Origin: Xylona heveae TC161
Taxonomy: Eukaryota > Ascomycota > Xylonomycetes > Xylonales > Xylonaceae
Direction of reading: 5' to 3'
DNA length: 64,000 nt
Assembly: GCF_001619985.1 (NCBI RefSeq)
Contig: NW_017264196.1
Span: 620,001-684,000 of the forward strand
In this document: positions 1 through 11,727 of the stretch, piece after piece
Layout of the letters: the number at the start of each line of letters is the position of its first letter
Position numbering within the stretch: the stretch's first letter is position 1
Notes under the pieces: generated by a model
What the model was told of the DNA's origin: nothing
Seen by the model: the letters and a program-made list of their open reading frames with translations, nothing else
Database searches by the model: none
Made by a program: the position numbers and the translations under genes

Positions 1-65
1 GCGGCAAACGATTACGTTCTAATTCTGGGCCACGGAACCACTCGGATTTACTGACGGGGTCCAGG

Positions 66-67
<2 letters not shown>

Positions 68-103
<36 letters not shown>
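68..103. repeat. TTA trinucleotide microsatellite
   Basis: About twelve uninterrupted copies of TTA. Read on the minus strand in one frame it produces a run of asparagines inside an 82-residue open frame, which I regard as an artefact of the repeat rather than a gene. Confidence 0.95.
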
Positions 104-104
<1 letters not shown>

Positions 105-1639
105 CATTGCGGCAGGGCCACTCAGTGAACAGCGGATATCGCGCCGGTTCAAGCGGTTCAGGCAGCCAAAAGATCAAATACTCTGTAGTTTTCCTCGAAT
201 CATCAGCCAAAACAGGTGATTGAGGTGACGAGGTGACGAGGTGTGGAATGCGCTCCGTGCCCCGCACCCCAGTTGGCCGCCTCTTCTTGCCAACAATACA
301 TAAGCCCTATAACGTGGCGAACGCCCTTTGTCGCCGCTTGTACGTTAGATGCCTAGTATGCCTGTAATCCGCTTGTCCCTTTTCAGGATATTTGGAATTC
401 TTTTGAGCACAGATTGCCAGCCTGCCAGTGGTACATGGTACAATCCATCCATCCATCCATTCAATCCATGTGCGCTGATGCAAAAAAAAAGACGTTGCAG
501 CACAGGTACGTTGGCAGTCTGACCCTGCTCAACGCTAAGGGCGGGATCTAGACGGGGGGTTTCCAGGGTTCGGACACTACGGCTCTTTTGTTCCTTGATC
601 CGTAGCATGACCCTGGTTCATTATTATTAGATTCCACACTTCGTCGCTGCTGCTTAATGTTAAAGTACTCGGATTTTTATCGCTATTGCTTGCATTTAAT
701 GTAATGCTGGCGAGAAACTTACTTTCAAACTGCCCATAGTTATCCCTCTGGACTTTATGCTTTGTCAGTAACTCACTCCAATTAGCTATCCAAAAGCATC
801 CAAAAGCATCGATAATTCTCCAGTAGGACAAAGAAAAACATGACCGTCCCAAGAAGCCCCATTCTCGCAAGGATTGCCCCAAACAGGCGTACAGCGTACT
901 GCGAACTGTGTAGTGTCGTACAAACATATAGGTAAGTCAATGTGCATTGCGCATTACATCCACGATCCACCGTTCCACCGTTCCACCATTCCACCAACTA
1001 TCCTTTTTTTGGTTCACCTTTTTTTGGTCCTTTTTCTTTTTTATTTCCTTTCCCTGTTCGCTCTTCTTCTCCCTTTTTCTTTCATTTTATTCATTTTTAT
1101 TTTCCGGGTTCTTGTTTTGGTTTCCTTTTTCTATTCTTTTTGTCGGATGCTTTTTTACAGAATACTACGTATGAGATCATGCACTACACTGCTGCATCGC
1201 CGCATCACTGCATCGCAGCGGATATTTCCGTTCTAGGATCAAGGGTGTTGGTTCTCGATCAAGTCTACAGGTCTGCAGGTATCTGAGTATCTCGGTCCCA
1301 ATTTTTCCCTACGTTACGGCAACTTCCACTTTTCTGTCGATGTCTCAGTTCTCAACTTTTTCTGCTGTTGTGTGGTCCGCTTATCGATGTACGTAGTAAG
1401 TTATGAGACAGCCACGGCCCACAGCCCACGTTTTCATAGCATGCAGTACGCTATACGGTGTAGTGTAACTGCGCGGCTGTCTCAATGTCTCACTTCCATG
1501 CATTTCATACAGTGTACACTCCCACGCTCTTTTTGACCTGCTCCAGGATTCCAGTCGACGTCTTGAACTCCTGACTCTTGATTACTTGTACGATAGCGTT
1601 ACCGTAGACTCATATACGGAGTAAAGCAAGTATCATTCT

Positions 1640-2020
1640 TGTCGTGTTCTGGTAAATTGTAATATTTATAGACAAGATATAGTTGAAAGTCATAATAAAT
1701 ATTGACTATAAGTCTATATACATGTTTCTGTTTAATTGACATCTATCTTATAACTTACTAGAAAATGTTTATAAATTGTAATATAAGTTGTTAAAATTAT
1801 CTAGTAACTCAATACTAAAGATATAATGACAATTAATGATATAAACCAGAGACATGACATCTTTACCAATATACTATAGTACTCTCTATATAAATACCTT
1901 GCTATATTACATGTCATACTGTATACAGTCATACAGTCATGACTCATATTAAGAGATCCATTCCAATTAAGTCTTTTAAAATGCATCACTGTATAAACCA
2001 AACAACAAGAAAGAACTGAG
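1640..2020. other. AT-rich block
   Basis: By eye this stretch is much richer in A and T, and in TA steps, than its flanks, and it carries no plausible gene. In ascomycetes such blocks can be decayed repeats altered by repeat-induced point mutation, but I see no recognisable element ends or coding remains, so its origin is open. Confidence 0.4.
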
Positions 2021-2118
2021 AAAAAAATTCTAGATACCACTAAACCCACGGGCCACCATGGCCCATCTTTCCCCTTTTACATTCCACCAAAAAGACCAAT
2101 CGTCTGGTCAAATGCTCC

Positions 2119-2878
2119 CTAGGTACAAACCATAGAACCGAGGAAACTCACGACACAGGCCGCGGCCACCCAAATCGCCCATCGTCTTTCCTTCTCCTTT
2201 TCAGGCAATCCAGCGAAATAATACGCCATGGCAATGAAAAATAAAACAAATGATGTCAGCATCCAAACCAGAAACCAATTTATAGACTTGATCTTTTGGA
2301 CGAGTTCCTATTGCAATCAATCAGTTAGTCAGTCAGTCATTCGTTCATTCGTTCATTCATCAAATAATACCCAAAAAAAGGAAAACAAAAAACATGAAAA
2401 GAAATGAAATAAACCAACAAAGAAAAAATTAAGAATAAAAAAACAAGGGATGAACAAAACTTACATATTTCAGCGCCTGCTTCTCCGAGACTTCCAAAAG
2501 GTCGAGATACACCAACAAGCCCATACGTGGCCCCAAGAGAGCACACCAGTCCTCTTCAGTCAGGCGTCGTAATCCCCACCCCGAGATGCGATTGCTCGTG
2601 ACGAAGCTGATTGCTTTGTCTTCAGGGTACGCGAATCTTTGAGTTAGGATATCATACAGAAACATGGCCACTTCTGCGTGTTGTGCGTCGACTGTTGGGA
2701 GCTGACGTAGAAATTCGTCTGGACTCCTGTTCCATGTCCGAAGTGTCGCTAATAGTTTTTCTCTCGGAGAAGCAGGTGTAGGTGCAGGTGCTCGTGGTAG
2801 GGGCATGTGGTTTCCGATGTTTGCGTGTATGGACGGCCCGCTAGTCGAGGAAGTAGCTTGGAGAGAGCTGGCTGTCAT
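2119..2878 (-). CDS. Unknown 200-residue protein with two C-terminal TM helices
   Basis: Two exons: 2878-2465 (138 codons) and 2307-2119 (62 codons plus stop). The intron has a GTAAGT donor at 2464, an AATAG acceptor and phase 0. The N-terminal third is Ser/Pro/Thr-rich. Residues about 45-138 look like a compact helical domain with conserved-looking tryptophans (LRTWNRSPDEFL, EEDWCALLG), perhaps sterile-alpha-motif-like, though I cannot assign it. The second exon encodes two hydrophobic helices separated by a short charged loop (LPEKEKERRW), so the protein probably sits in a membrane with the helical domain on one side. The in-frame join, with TM helices appearing only after splicing, supports the model. 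I do not recognise the family. Confidence 0.72.
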
Positions 2879-4218
2879 GTTTGAATAAAGTGTGTTTGAA
2901 GTTGAGTGTTTTGGATGAGAATTGGTCGTGTTGAAAAGTTGGTGTTGAAAAGATGGGATATAATAGACGAGGATATGTTTTTCACGGGTGGTTAGATTTT
3001 ATATTGCGAGGGCGCAGCGTCACTGCCCTTAGAGATATACAGTTATACTGGACAAATATATTTAAGCTGCGTGTAAATGTTGGCGTAAGAGTTGATCTCT
3101 TCCACGGTGTCGAGGTAAAAGCGGTACAAGTGTACTGATGCTATACCGTCCATCGAAAACCGTGAATTAGCATTAGAATCTCTTTCAAGGTTTATCCGGG
3201 CTGAAGGCGTTCAATAGAGAAGGAATCTAACACATGACAGCATGAAGAATAAAAGATGAAAAAGCTTATCACTGATGTCCAGACAAAAGAAATTACTCAC
3301 CAGTATGCTTATTGAGAAAACGCAGAATCAAAAGATATTTAATCATTGGCAGATCCGCCGCATAAATATCCTGACGAACTGCAACGTGGCACATTTACAT
3401 AACTCCCAGCATCGACCAGAAACCACATGCACGAGGGCTGAGCGCTGAGGGCTACAGGCTGTGCTGGGCCACAAACCCTGACGGACAGAGGAATCATTGA
3501 CCCGATTATGACTAGCATCGTGAGAGAGAATGCCGTTTTTCAACGCATAAATGAAGTTGGGATAAGACGATAGAAGAGTCGTCGTTTCGTCGCTTCTTGT
3601 TTTGTGTATTGTTTGGCGGGCAAGAGCAACTGGGACCGCGCAACGTGGCGTTTTCGTTTTGACTGCTTCCCGGTGCTCCAATAGTATCATAGCCTCGACA
3701 CTCGAACGGGTTTCGGGAAATTCAAACAATTTTGGTCAGAAGCGTCCGAGATAAGTATTTTGTTGTAATCTAAGAGAATGAAAAGGTTTAATTGTACGAG
3801 AAGGTCTAGAATGGAATATGAGATTGCAATGATGATCCGCGGTAAAAAGTCACTTTAAGTATTATCATGGGTCTGTACGATGAGAGAAGTTATGATTTCA
3901 GATTGGTGTAAAGGTATGTTGAACGCTGCCTAAGAGATTCTAATGTCATCAAATATGGAATATGGAAAGGGTTGATTCTAGACCAAGATGAAAAGTCATG
4001 ACCGCTGTTTCGACGCTCGAGGATCTTTTCAATTGGATCTGATTTAAGCGATTCAAATAGCTCGCTGAAGGGGTTCATCAGGTGCCGATAATCTGATAAT
4101 CTTCAAACCTCTAAGCTCTAATGACAAGAGGGGAAGAGGATCTTCAACAGCAATGACAATGGACTGCGGCTAGTTGCGGCCAAGTCTGCTGCAATAAACT
4201 TTTTTTTTTTTTTTCAAA
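2879..4218. other. Intergenic, no supported gene
   Basis: This lies between the start of the two-TM gene and the end of the FMN-binding protein gene. Open frames of 61, 128 and 62 residues exist but look like chance frames with mixed composition. A 15-base T run (4200-4214) lies right after the stop of the downstream minus-strand gene. Confidence 0.6.
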
Positions 4219-5214
4219 TCATGGCCACAGTTCCTCCTTCTTCCACCCATCTTGACCATCCCCAGTAAACGTCCAACGCCAGCGCCGAGAAGTGCTAGGA
4301 TCGCTCAAGTCTGTCTGCTCAACCGTCTCGGGCTTGATCACCACCACACGGAAATTCTTGCGAGCAATGGGATCATTCAGATCAGTTACTTTTTGACCTA
4401 ATTCTTGCCCGGGCGGCGGAGGACCCGTTACTGGCGTCCCTGGGGGCGGGCCTCGAAAAGAACCTAGAAATGCATTCGTCAGATTTGTACCAAAAGTGCC
4501 TCTGGGACTCAAGAACAATGGAAAAAATGACAACCATGATTCCGCAAATGTTGTATTTACTTCCCCTTCCACACAAAAAAAAAGATAAATGAAAAACAGA
4601 AAAACAGAGAATTGTAAACACTCACCTCTCATTCCAGGGGACATATTCCCAAAATGGGCCGTCACTTCTTTGCCCCAGCTCCACTCCATTTCCTTTCCAG
4701 GCTTGACCACCCTCATGCGCGTACCCAGTTCGCTCTTTACGGTACGTACGCCACTACTTTCCTCGCCTCCTCCGCCTTCAATATCGTCCGCAATCACAAA
4801 AGCTTCTCCCGTAATTCTCCACTGCGTCATGACGTCCTTGACCCACCAGACCGCCTCGACCGGCCCGCCGCCGCCACTGCCAGTCGATTGCTCGGGGTTT
4901 CCGTGGCCGGCCGAAGACGTGAAGATCTCCGCAGCCTTCTGCATGCGCACATCTGTTGTAAATGTAGGCAATTCGCTCTCGTAGATTTGTTCATTACGAG
5001 GGGCCTCGTTGCGCTCATTGTGAGGTAGTTCCGTCCACATTCCGCGGAAGACGCAGTATCGTGCCCGAGGAACATAGGGTGTCGGTGAGCCGCTTGGGGC
5101 TGGATGGAGGCTGGAAAAGACAAATTCAGGCGAAGGCATCTTTCCAATGTGTGAGAGGAAGATGGGCTTCCATGATGCCGCTACAGAAGGTGACTTGCTT
5201 GTCGTGGTAGACAT
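4219..5214 (-). CDS. Alr4036-type FMN-binding (pyridoxamine-phosphate-oxidase-like) protein
   Basis: Two exons, 5214-4626 and 4463-4219, joined in phase 1 across a 162-nt intron (GTGAGT donor, TTTCTAG acceptor), giving 277 residues. The layout fits the fungal Alr4036/Pyridox_oxase_2 group: an N-terminal SWKPIFLSHI segment (14-23), a RARYCVFRGMW strand (50-60), an acidic and glycine-rich linker, a central VWWVKDVMTQWRITGEAFV block (122-140) and a C-terminus ending RRWRWTF...ELWP. Proteins of this fold bind FMN and may act in vitamin B6 or flavin-linked redox chemistry; the substrate of this branch is not known to me. No signal peptide is visible, so it is probably cytosolic. The internal Gly/Ser runs (108-118 and 147-152) are low complexity and likely loops. 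Confidence 0.85.
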   Translation of the reverse strand: MSTTTSKSPSVAASWKPIFLSHIGKMPSPEFVFSSLHPAPSGSPTPYVPRARYCVFRGMWTELPHNERNEAPRNEQIYESELPTFTTDVRMQKAAEIFTSSAGHGNPEQSTGSGGGGPVEAVWWVKDVMTQWRITGEAFVIADDIEGGGGEESSGVRTVKSELGTRMRVVKPGKEMEWSWGKEVTAHFGNMSPGMRGECLQFSVFLFFIYLFFCVEGEVNTTFAESWLSFFPLFLSPRGTFGTNLTNAFLGSFRGPPPGTPVTGPPPPGQELGQKVTDLNDPIARKNFRVVVIKPETVEQTDLSDPSTSRRWRWTFTGDGQDGWKKEELWP

Positions 5215-5687
5215 GGTGCGCAGTATTTGCGCGAGGCGGTTTGCGGTTGAGAGAGGTATGGTGGCGGTTTTAATCTTTCGAACAGGTATTTATATCTATC
5301 TATATTTAAATGATCAAAGTGTAGTGACAAGACATGGGTCCTGAGAATAATGTGGCGGTATTTATTATTTCTGAAGTTATGGTAGAGATATGTGAGGTAG
5401 TCATACCATGTTGTATACAATGACGTTTACAATTGCGGTACGGTCAGCAAGGGAGTCATCAAACGCAGAACCCCCGAATCTTTAACCCCTGCCAAAGTAT
5501 GATCCAGCCCTACACGTATTGTCGTCACTGTACATGTATTTTTTCCACCCCTTGATAACCTTCATCTCGAATACGACATAAAAGCATATGTGGAGTGTAC
5601 GAACGTAATTAACATTGGGTATATTTGCTAATGACTCGTCTATATGATTTGTAAAGAGTAAAATTAACAACTATTCTATACAACTTG
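5215..5687. other. Intergenic, AT-rich, no gene seen
   Basis: A short AT-rich spacer between the start of the FMN-binding protein gene and the end of the cofactor D gene. It should hold the promoter of the former. I see no distinct motif. Confidence 0.6.
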
Positions 5688-8600
5688 TTATCGCGTCTCT
5701 ATTAATGCAGCTCTAAGCTTGTTGACTCTTTCTTTAAGCTCCTTTGGCGAGGCAGACCAATTGGTGCGCTGAAGCTCCGCGCTGCAGGTATTGACTTGTG
5801 AATCCGGAAGCAGTGTCGTGAATATTATTTCAGCCGCCATATTACGAACCTGTCTCCCAGATTTAGAAATATATCAGGGCAATAGTAGGAACGGACCTGG
5901 TACTTACCAGTGGAAACGGATGTAATAGTAAACTCAACAACTTAGAAAGCGACTCTTGTTTAATTGCCGGAATTTCACCCAATCCAGCATACACTTGTAT
6001 GGCAGCGGATAGTTTCGGCATGTTAGTAGATTTATAATGAGCTTTTTGCACGAGCGATAAAAGAGCGCGCCACCTGCGAATTTCGTCAGAAATTAAGTCC
6101 TAAAATTTTTGGAGGAAGATTTTCATCTTACCCTGTTTCTCCCCTAGCCTCCGAAGCTCTTTGAAGAGAGCCGGTATCGAAGAGATAAGAGACGACATCG
6201 AGGCTAGGTATGAGGACCCGATCGTTTGAGAGATTTGTCTTTATCACCTGGTTGATATCTTTGCAAAATTCCACCAGATTATAACCTCCACCTTCCACGG
6301 AAAGCTCGTACACAAATTTTGCAAGAGAGTTTCGCGACGCCCGAAGGAGTGATTCATATCCTCCGCCAGCAGAGATAAAAATTCCTTCGAGCAAGGGTAA
6401 CCTTAACCCGCATATGTCCGATAAAAGCAATTGAAGTAGCTGACTGAAGTAAGTCTCGGTCGAGACATATGCAAGGTCCGGAGATGAACTAAACAGTTAG
6501 ATAATAGACAAGTCAATGGGATGGAGGATAGCTTACCAATTGAAAAGGCTAAGAGCATGGGTACTAGAATGTAGGGCCGCCAGTTCTCTTAGACATAGCC
6601 AGGCTCGATATCGAACCTTGTCAAGCTTCTCTCCTGCCAGACGGCAAACCTCAGGCAGCAGAAGTCGTTGGGCTGCATCGGAAAGCAGCTGGTGCTTCCA
6701 CGCTTCGCAGACTGCATCTACAGCTTCTAACCTTACCCAGGATCCAACGTCGCCTCTCTGGTCGACAGAGTAATCTCTAAGGGATGCTTGCAGTGCATCA
6801 ACAATAGCAGATGTGATCGCTATAAAGATTAGCGCAGAAATAGACAGTCCTGGTTTGAAAGCTTACTTTTGCTCTTGATTACTCCGTTTCGAAGGCTTTG
6901 CAGTGCTGCTACTCTAAACTCAACAGCTATATTTTCAGTGCAGTAAGACAATATGGCATTGAGGATGTCATTTTGATCTTTTGAGAGCCCCTCTCCTCTA
7001 TCGCCCGAGACAAGGGCAAAGACAGCACCAAGCGATGCAAGATGTCCACTGGGAGTCACCACAGACTTCTTCCCATTGACAAGGAGATCAATCCATTGTC
7101 TGACGAGGTCGGATCTCCTTTGCGAATTTAAGACGCTGAAAAGATTCCTTGCGGCCGTCGAGGTGGATGTGATGGTCACTTCATCGGATCTGGGTAGTGA
7201 TAGGGATATGATCCGCAGACAAGCACCAAAGTCCTCGTCACTTAAGCTGAGTTGTAGCAACTGACATCTTCTAAGAAGCGAAGAGACAAGCACACATGAT
7301 GCCTCCGCAGTCAGTTCAGGGCGCCTACTGAACGCAACAAAGTCATTTTCAGGCAAAGCAGAAACCTGACTCAGGATCTGACTTGGAAAGTCTCTTCCAA
7401 GCAATGAAGAGAGCTCTGCGTCGGAAAGGTTTTGATCATTATATTTTTGCCAGATCGCAGAGTCTAGCAAAGAAGCAAGTGCAAGTAAAAGTCCATGTCT
7501 TTCCTCGACTTCCGTAGATCGCAATGCTCCAAGCACAGAGGTAATATCTGCAAACATTCTCTTCGCCGTTGTACCATCGATTATTTCGGACAGAAGTCCT
7601 ATCGCTTTCGCCGTCATTCGCCGAGATACTTCGTCAGGAGAGCCTATGCCTCTCCAATCCAGCATTGCTCTAAACAGAGCTTCCCAGTAGACCTTGCCGA
7701 GTCTTGAAGCATCGGACGCAACCTGAGTTAGCGCCCTGGAGCGCAGGGCAACGGCGTGATAATCGACAACCTGAACGAGAGGTATTCCATTTATGATGGT
7801 ATCAGGATGCCTGCCAATAAGTTCCTGTAAAGCGGCCGAGGAACCCCTTCGTATGTTTCCAGATGGGTCCAAGCAACCGGATACAACAAGTTCTATTGCT
7901 AAAGCGTGCAAGACAGTCATATCAGATTGACTGTTCAAGGACCTGACGATGCTTTTCACGTCAATTGCAAGAAGCTGTTGCGTACTATATCCTCGTACAA
8001 CTGCCCATATCCCGAAGCATGCTGCATCTCTTACGTTCGCGCCGACTGATACACCAGTCGCTGAGCGTTGCTCAAAAGTCAGCGCATTCATAAGCACCTT
8101 GAGAATCTCTGGTAGTTGGCTTTGAGGAGGCGAACGACGCAACAGAAGCTGTGCAAGTGAGAGAACCAAGCCGTGCCATCGCCCTGGGTTGACTGTAGCC
8201 AGACTTTTCCTCATAGTCCGCTGGCGAAGCAAGTCGTCGTTAGCAGAATTTGATGAGCTCGTCGCTTCCATTGCCAAAACGTCTTCGTTCAGTGACCCCA
8301 ATATTGCTTCAACAACTTCTGCTGCCATGTCTGAATCGAGTTGTAATGTGATTTGACTCAAAGCCTTACTTGCCGCAAATCTTATTGGCGTATCAGCCGC
8401 AGCTAATGACGTCAATAAGTAGTCAATTGTATCTTCCAAAATGCTTGAGACCGTCTCTTCTGAGATGCCGCCTGCAGAGCGGGTTTCTGGACGCAGTGTC
8501 AAGATGGCAATAGTACGAAGGAGTTTGATTATCATCCTTTTCCCAAGAGCTGAGCCCGTAAGGTAGCCGTAAGATTTATCGTCCGTAGCAATAGCAAATG

Positions 8601-9586
8601 CGCTGCGATATATGGGCACAATGAATGGGCTTACGATCCCTTTTTCGCCCGCCGCAAGGACACCCGCCAAGAAGGAAAGGATGCCCACGGCTTCATAAAG
8701 GGATGGGTTGGTTCCGCTTGAGTCTCCACGGGAGGTTAGAGTTTCCATTACCCACCGGATGACACATTCTGAGAGACCCAGCTTGTTCATATCCGGCCTC
8801 ACTGTCAGCCTGACAAGAAGAGTCTTCGCTGATTCCCGCTCTTTGCCAGCGGACGGTAGGTGCTCTAGGGCCAATGTAAGTGTGCGGACTGCAATATATG
8901 GCACGTTATCAGGCAGCTTAAAGGAAACAATTCCATGTCCTTCAAGAGATTGTGCCGTAACAACCGCGGAAGATAGATTGGCGAGATCAAAAGGGGCCAG
9001 TAGCAGCTGCGATAGCCAGAGAAGCATGATATACTTCTCTTCCCATGTCAATCGTACAATTGCTGGATGAGAGTCATCTTCACCAGTGAGGCGTGTTTGC
9101 TTTCCCCAGGCTTCGAATGCTGCTAGCATCGGCTCGAGAAGGTTTGGCCGATGGTCAAAAAAGCGGGAGATCACTTTTTCTCCCCTGATTTTGCACAACA
9201 CGTAGAGAAGCCTACAAATGGCCCGTGGAAGAGGAATCGCATCATTTTTCACCTTGTCCGACTTTGGATATGAGCCTTTGTGGAGGATTAGAAAATCCAC
9301 AAATGCATCCACAATCACGGGGACAAAAGTAGCTAATTTCGGATCAAGCAGCTGTGGCATTTCTTGAAAGGGCTCGAGCTAAATTAAAATGATCAGCTGG
9401 AAATTTCGATTTCGTGACCAAGTACAGTCCTACCAAATCTATGAGCTTCTGCAAGCTGCCATGTCTGACATATTGTCTGACGGAACCATCTTTTCGGAGC
9501 AGCTTGGGCAGCCGACGTTCAATGTCTGAGAGCAGATCCGCAGAAGCGCGTTGTAATTTGACATCCCTATCATCTGATGCATCCAT
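5688..9586 (-). CDS. Tubulin-folding cofactor D (TBCD / Cin1 / Alp1)
   Basis: Six exons: 9586-9434, 9378-6867, 6819-6537, 6488-6132, 6073-5908 and 5849-5688. All five introns are 47-58 nt with good GT..AG ends and consistent phase, giving 1210 residues, close to the family length. The protein is an all-helical HEAT-repeat array. Recognition rests on the N-terminal segment made by the first splice (LLEPFQEMPQLLDP), the LTWEEKYIMLLWLSQLLLAPFD block, and the highly conserved DYSVDQRGDVGSWVR motif (about 904-918). Cofactor D binds beta-tubulin and, with cofactors C and E and Arl2, assembles and disassembles the alpha/beta-tubulin dimer in the cytoplasm. The ATG at 9586 is followed at once by a charged helical start, and no better upstream start is seen. 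Confidence 0.93.
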
Positions 9587-10375
9587 TTTGACTAGCTCTT
9601 AGGAAATTAAATCTCATTTCTTCAGGCTTGAAAGGCCGAAGCGTTAAGTCGTGGAACAGCTCGATAGACCTCGTGTTTCGCGTGTAGAAACACGGATGTT
9701 TTTTTCCGCAGTTTAACCGTTATTCCCATGTTTATCGGACCCTTATCAACTCCGACCAACTCCAACACCATGGCTGTCGAGGAAATACTATACTAGCAAA
9801 AAAAATATCACACAAGGACAAGTCTAATAGGAAGTGGCCAATCATTATTATTTGGAAAAATTGCCAATGCAATAAGAAAGCAAGTTTTTTTAAGCTAGAA
9901 TACTAAAGATTTATCAGTCACCGTGGGAGCATAAACAATATGATTTCCAATGGCATCATTATTTCTCACTCTAACCAAATCCTCATTATGAACCGCAAGC
10001 TCAATTAATTTCCGAAAAGAATCATGCCTCACATAGCTTTACATCTAAAGTACAACCTAGCATACTGTGTTTCCCACTGTTCTTTGTCCATCAATCTTAC
10101 CGTTTCCGGAATCTTAGAATTACCAAACAATGAATTCTAAGACAAAGAAAGGCGCAAAAGCCGAGAGCCAAATTACCGCAATCCATGTAAGGGTATACGT
10201 AGGAATATGGCTCATAATTCAAATCACTGCGTCTCACAGCCATTTCCCCGGTTTCAAGGGTGCTTCTCCAAGATCATATCCCGTATCGGTATACGTTACG
10301 TTTTATCGACAATACCCGCAGTATAATCGACCGCCAGAAAAAAATTATAGTCGATCGCAAAGGAAAACGAAAATA
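9587..10375. other. Divergent intergenic region
   Basis: Lies between the cofactor D start (minus) and the unknown plus-strand gene. It should carry both promoters. An open frame extends the downstream gene upstream to an ATG at 10130, but I prefer the start at 10376. No other gene is evident. Confidence 0.55.
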
Positions 10376-11427
10376 ATGCAGCGCAAGGCAAAAGGCAAGA
10401 AACCAGCCGCAAAGAACCCGCCCGGCGCATCATCAAACAATGCCTCGTTGGTCGTGAAATGGGACATATCGTCTCTCAAAACCGCATTTCCAAAATTACC
10501 TTCCATCCGACCGATTCCACGAAACTGCGCGTTCCCTTCGCCGGTGGGAAAACAAGTGATTGGAGGGGATGGAAGGCTGCTGAGCATGGTTAAGCAGCGG
10601 TTCTCTTCATCTGAAGCAGTTGCAAGATTGTTCGACGAGATAGTCGCGCTGGAAAGAGGATCCGGTGGGTCAATACGGAAGGAAATGCTCAGTGGGAATG
10701 GGTCGGATCTGGACGGGCCACGTTTGAAGAGCCAAAGCCTGGTTGGTTTCGTTGCGTACTTGGAAGACAGCGGCGCGGATGCGACTTGGAAAGAGAAAAA
10801 AGTCTGGAGAGAAAAAGTCTGGGAAGACTACACGTTGCAGATGTAAGCCAGGAAAAATGAAACTTCACTGCACTATTCCGAGATTATATTGGACAACAGT
10901 GGTCCCGGGCTTTAAAGGAAGATGCGTTTGCTAACATTCTCTCCCACGTTTCCGTTACCAGAATGCTGGACGAACCGCTTCGAATGGTCCGCGCTGCAGG
11001 CCAAGAGCCCATCTTAGCTAGATTATTCACGTTTTTGGATATTCGTTTATTCTCAGGAACATCTCCTGATGGCGCCAGAAGCGTTGGCTTTTTCATTGTC
11101 AACTTTTCTCATGCCCCCATAAAGGCTAACGGAGTGCTCATACTCCCCGGTGGCATCTCTGGGCCCTTGCCTGAGTTCGCGCTGATTCAGTGCGGTAGCA
11201 AAGCCGTGTTCTGGTGGCTCACGCCAAAAAGTATGGATTATGTTCCGGAAATCTCGGATGAGGTAAGAGACAAATGTTTTGCGCAGCAACATGGCAGCAT
11301 GACCACGGCTGACAAGAGACCATAGAAGGCAATGGAAGCCGCAACGCGCGGCGAGGAAGAATTTGTTGATCTTGCCGATGAAACGGGGGCTCGAGAGAAT
11401 TGGGGACAACAGATTTTTGTTGTATAA
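10376..11427 (+). CDS. Conserved-looking protein of unknown function
   Basis: Three exons: 10376-10842, 10962-11262 and 11326-11427. Intron 1 (119 nt) has a GTAAGC donor, a perfect TGCTAAC branch site at about 10928 and a TTACCAG acceptor. Intron 2 (63 nt) has a GTAAGA donor. Phases agree and give 289 residues. The N-terminus is basic (MQRKAKGKKPAAKNPPG), then come a mixed helical middle with a Lys/Trp-rich stretch (WKEKKVWREKVWED) and a C-terminal half with beta-type segments (ARSVGFFIVNFSHAPIKANG, FWWLTP), ending FVV. An ATG at 10130 would add 82 residues in the same frame; the added part is of poorer composition, so the shorter form is preferred. I do not recognise the family. The gene runs convergently into PPG1. 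Confidence 0.72.
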
Positions 11428-11727
11428 CTTTGTAGAACATCAAAGTCTGAGGCGAGCTGCTTTCTTGGGAGCTGATAGGGTCGGGGCTGTTTAGATGGGT
11501 TTTCTCTGGAACAGGGCCGGAAACCATTCCGCGGTCTCCAACGGGCGGCATGTAAGCGATAAACTTGAGAAATATTTGCTCTGATCCGAGATATTATGTA
11601 TTGTTGAGATGTTATGGTCATATCTATTTTGAGCGCTCGCAAAGAAAATGGAAACAAAGAACCGTTTCGTAGGCGTCACAGCTAGCCATCCCTATTTGCA
11701 AACCGGAACTCCGAAATGTGATACAAA
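11428..11727. other. Convergent 3' intergenic spacer
   Basis: Three hundred bases between the stops of two convergent genes. The transcripts probably overlap or nearly meet here. No gene is seen. Confidence 0.6.

Larger units (their letters stand above)
1..2118. other. Gene-poor left edge
   Basis: I see no convincing gene here. Short open frames occur on both strands but none shows domain-like composition, splice-linked continuation or codon bias. The stretch holds a TTA trinucleotide repeat near its start, a pyrimidine-rich tract at about 1005-1150, and a strongly AT-rich block at about 1640-2020. The gene to its right ends at 2119 on the minus strand, so part of this is that gene's 3' flank. 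Confidence 0.6.

Noticed and set aside
19-267. Minus-strand frame with a long asparagine run
   Set aside because: The Asn run is the translated TTA microsatellite; the rest has no protein-like features.
3343-3729. 128-residue minus-strand frame
   Set aside because: Mixed composition, no domain, no splice extension and no neighbour support.
10130-10375. N-terminal extension of the unknown three-exon gene
   Set aside because: In frame with an ATG, but composition is poor and the 10376 start begins a plausible basic N-terminus. Kept as an alternative only.
10843-10961. Shorter intron ending at CCGAG (10882) in the unknown gene
   Set aside because: It would leave the wrong phase; the TGCTAAC branch site and ACCAG acceptor at 10961 restore the frame.
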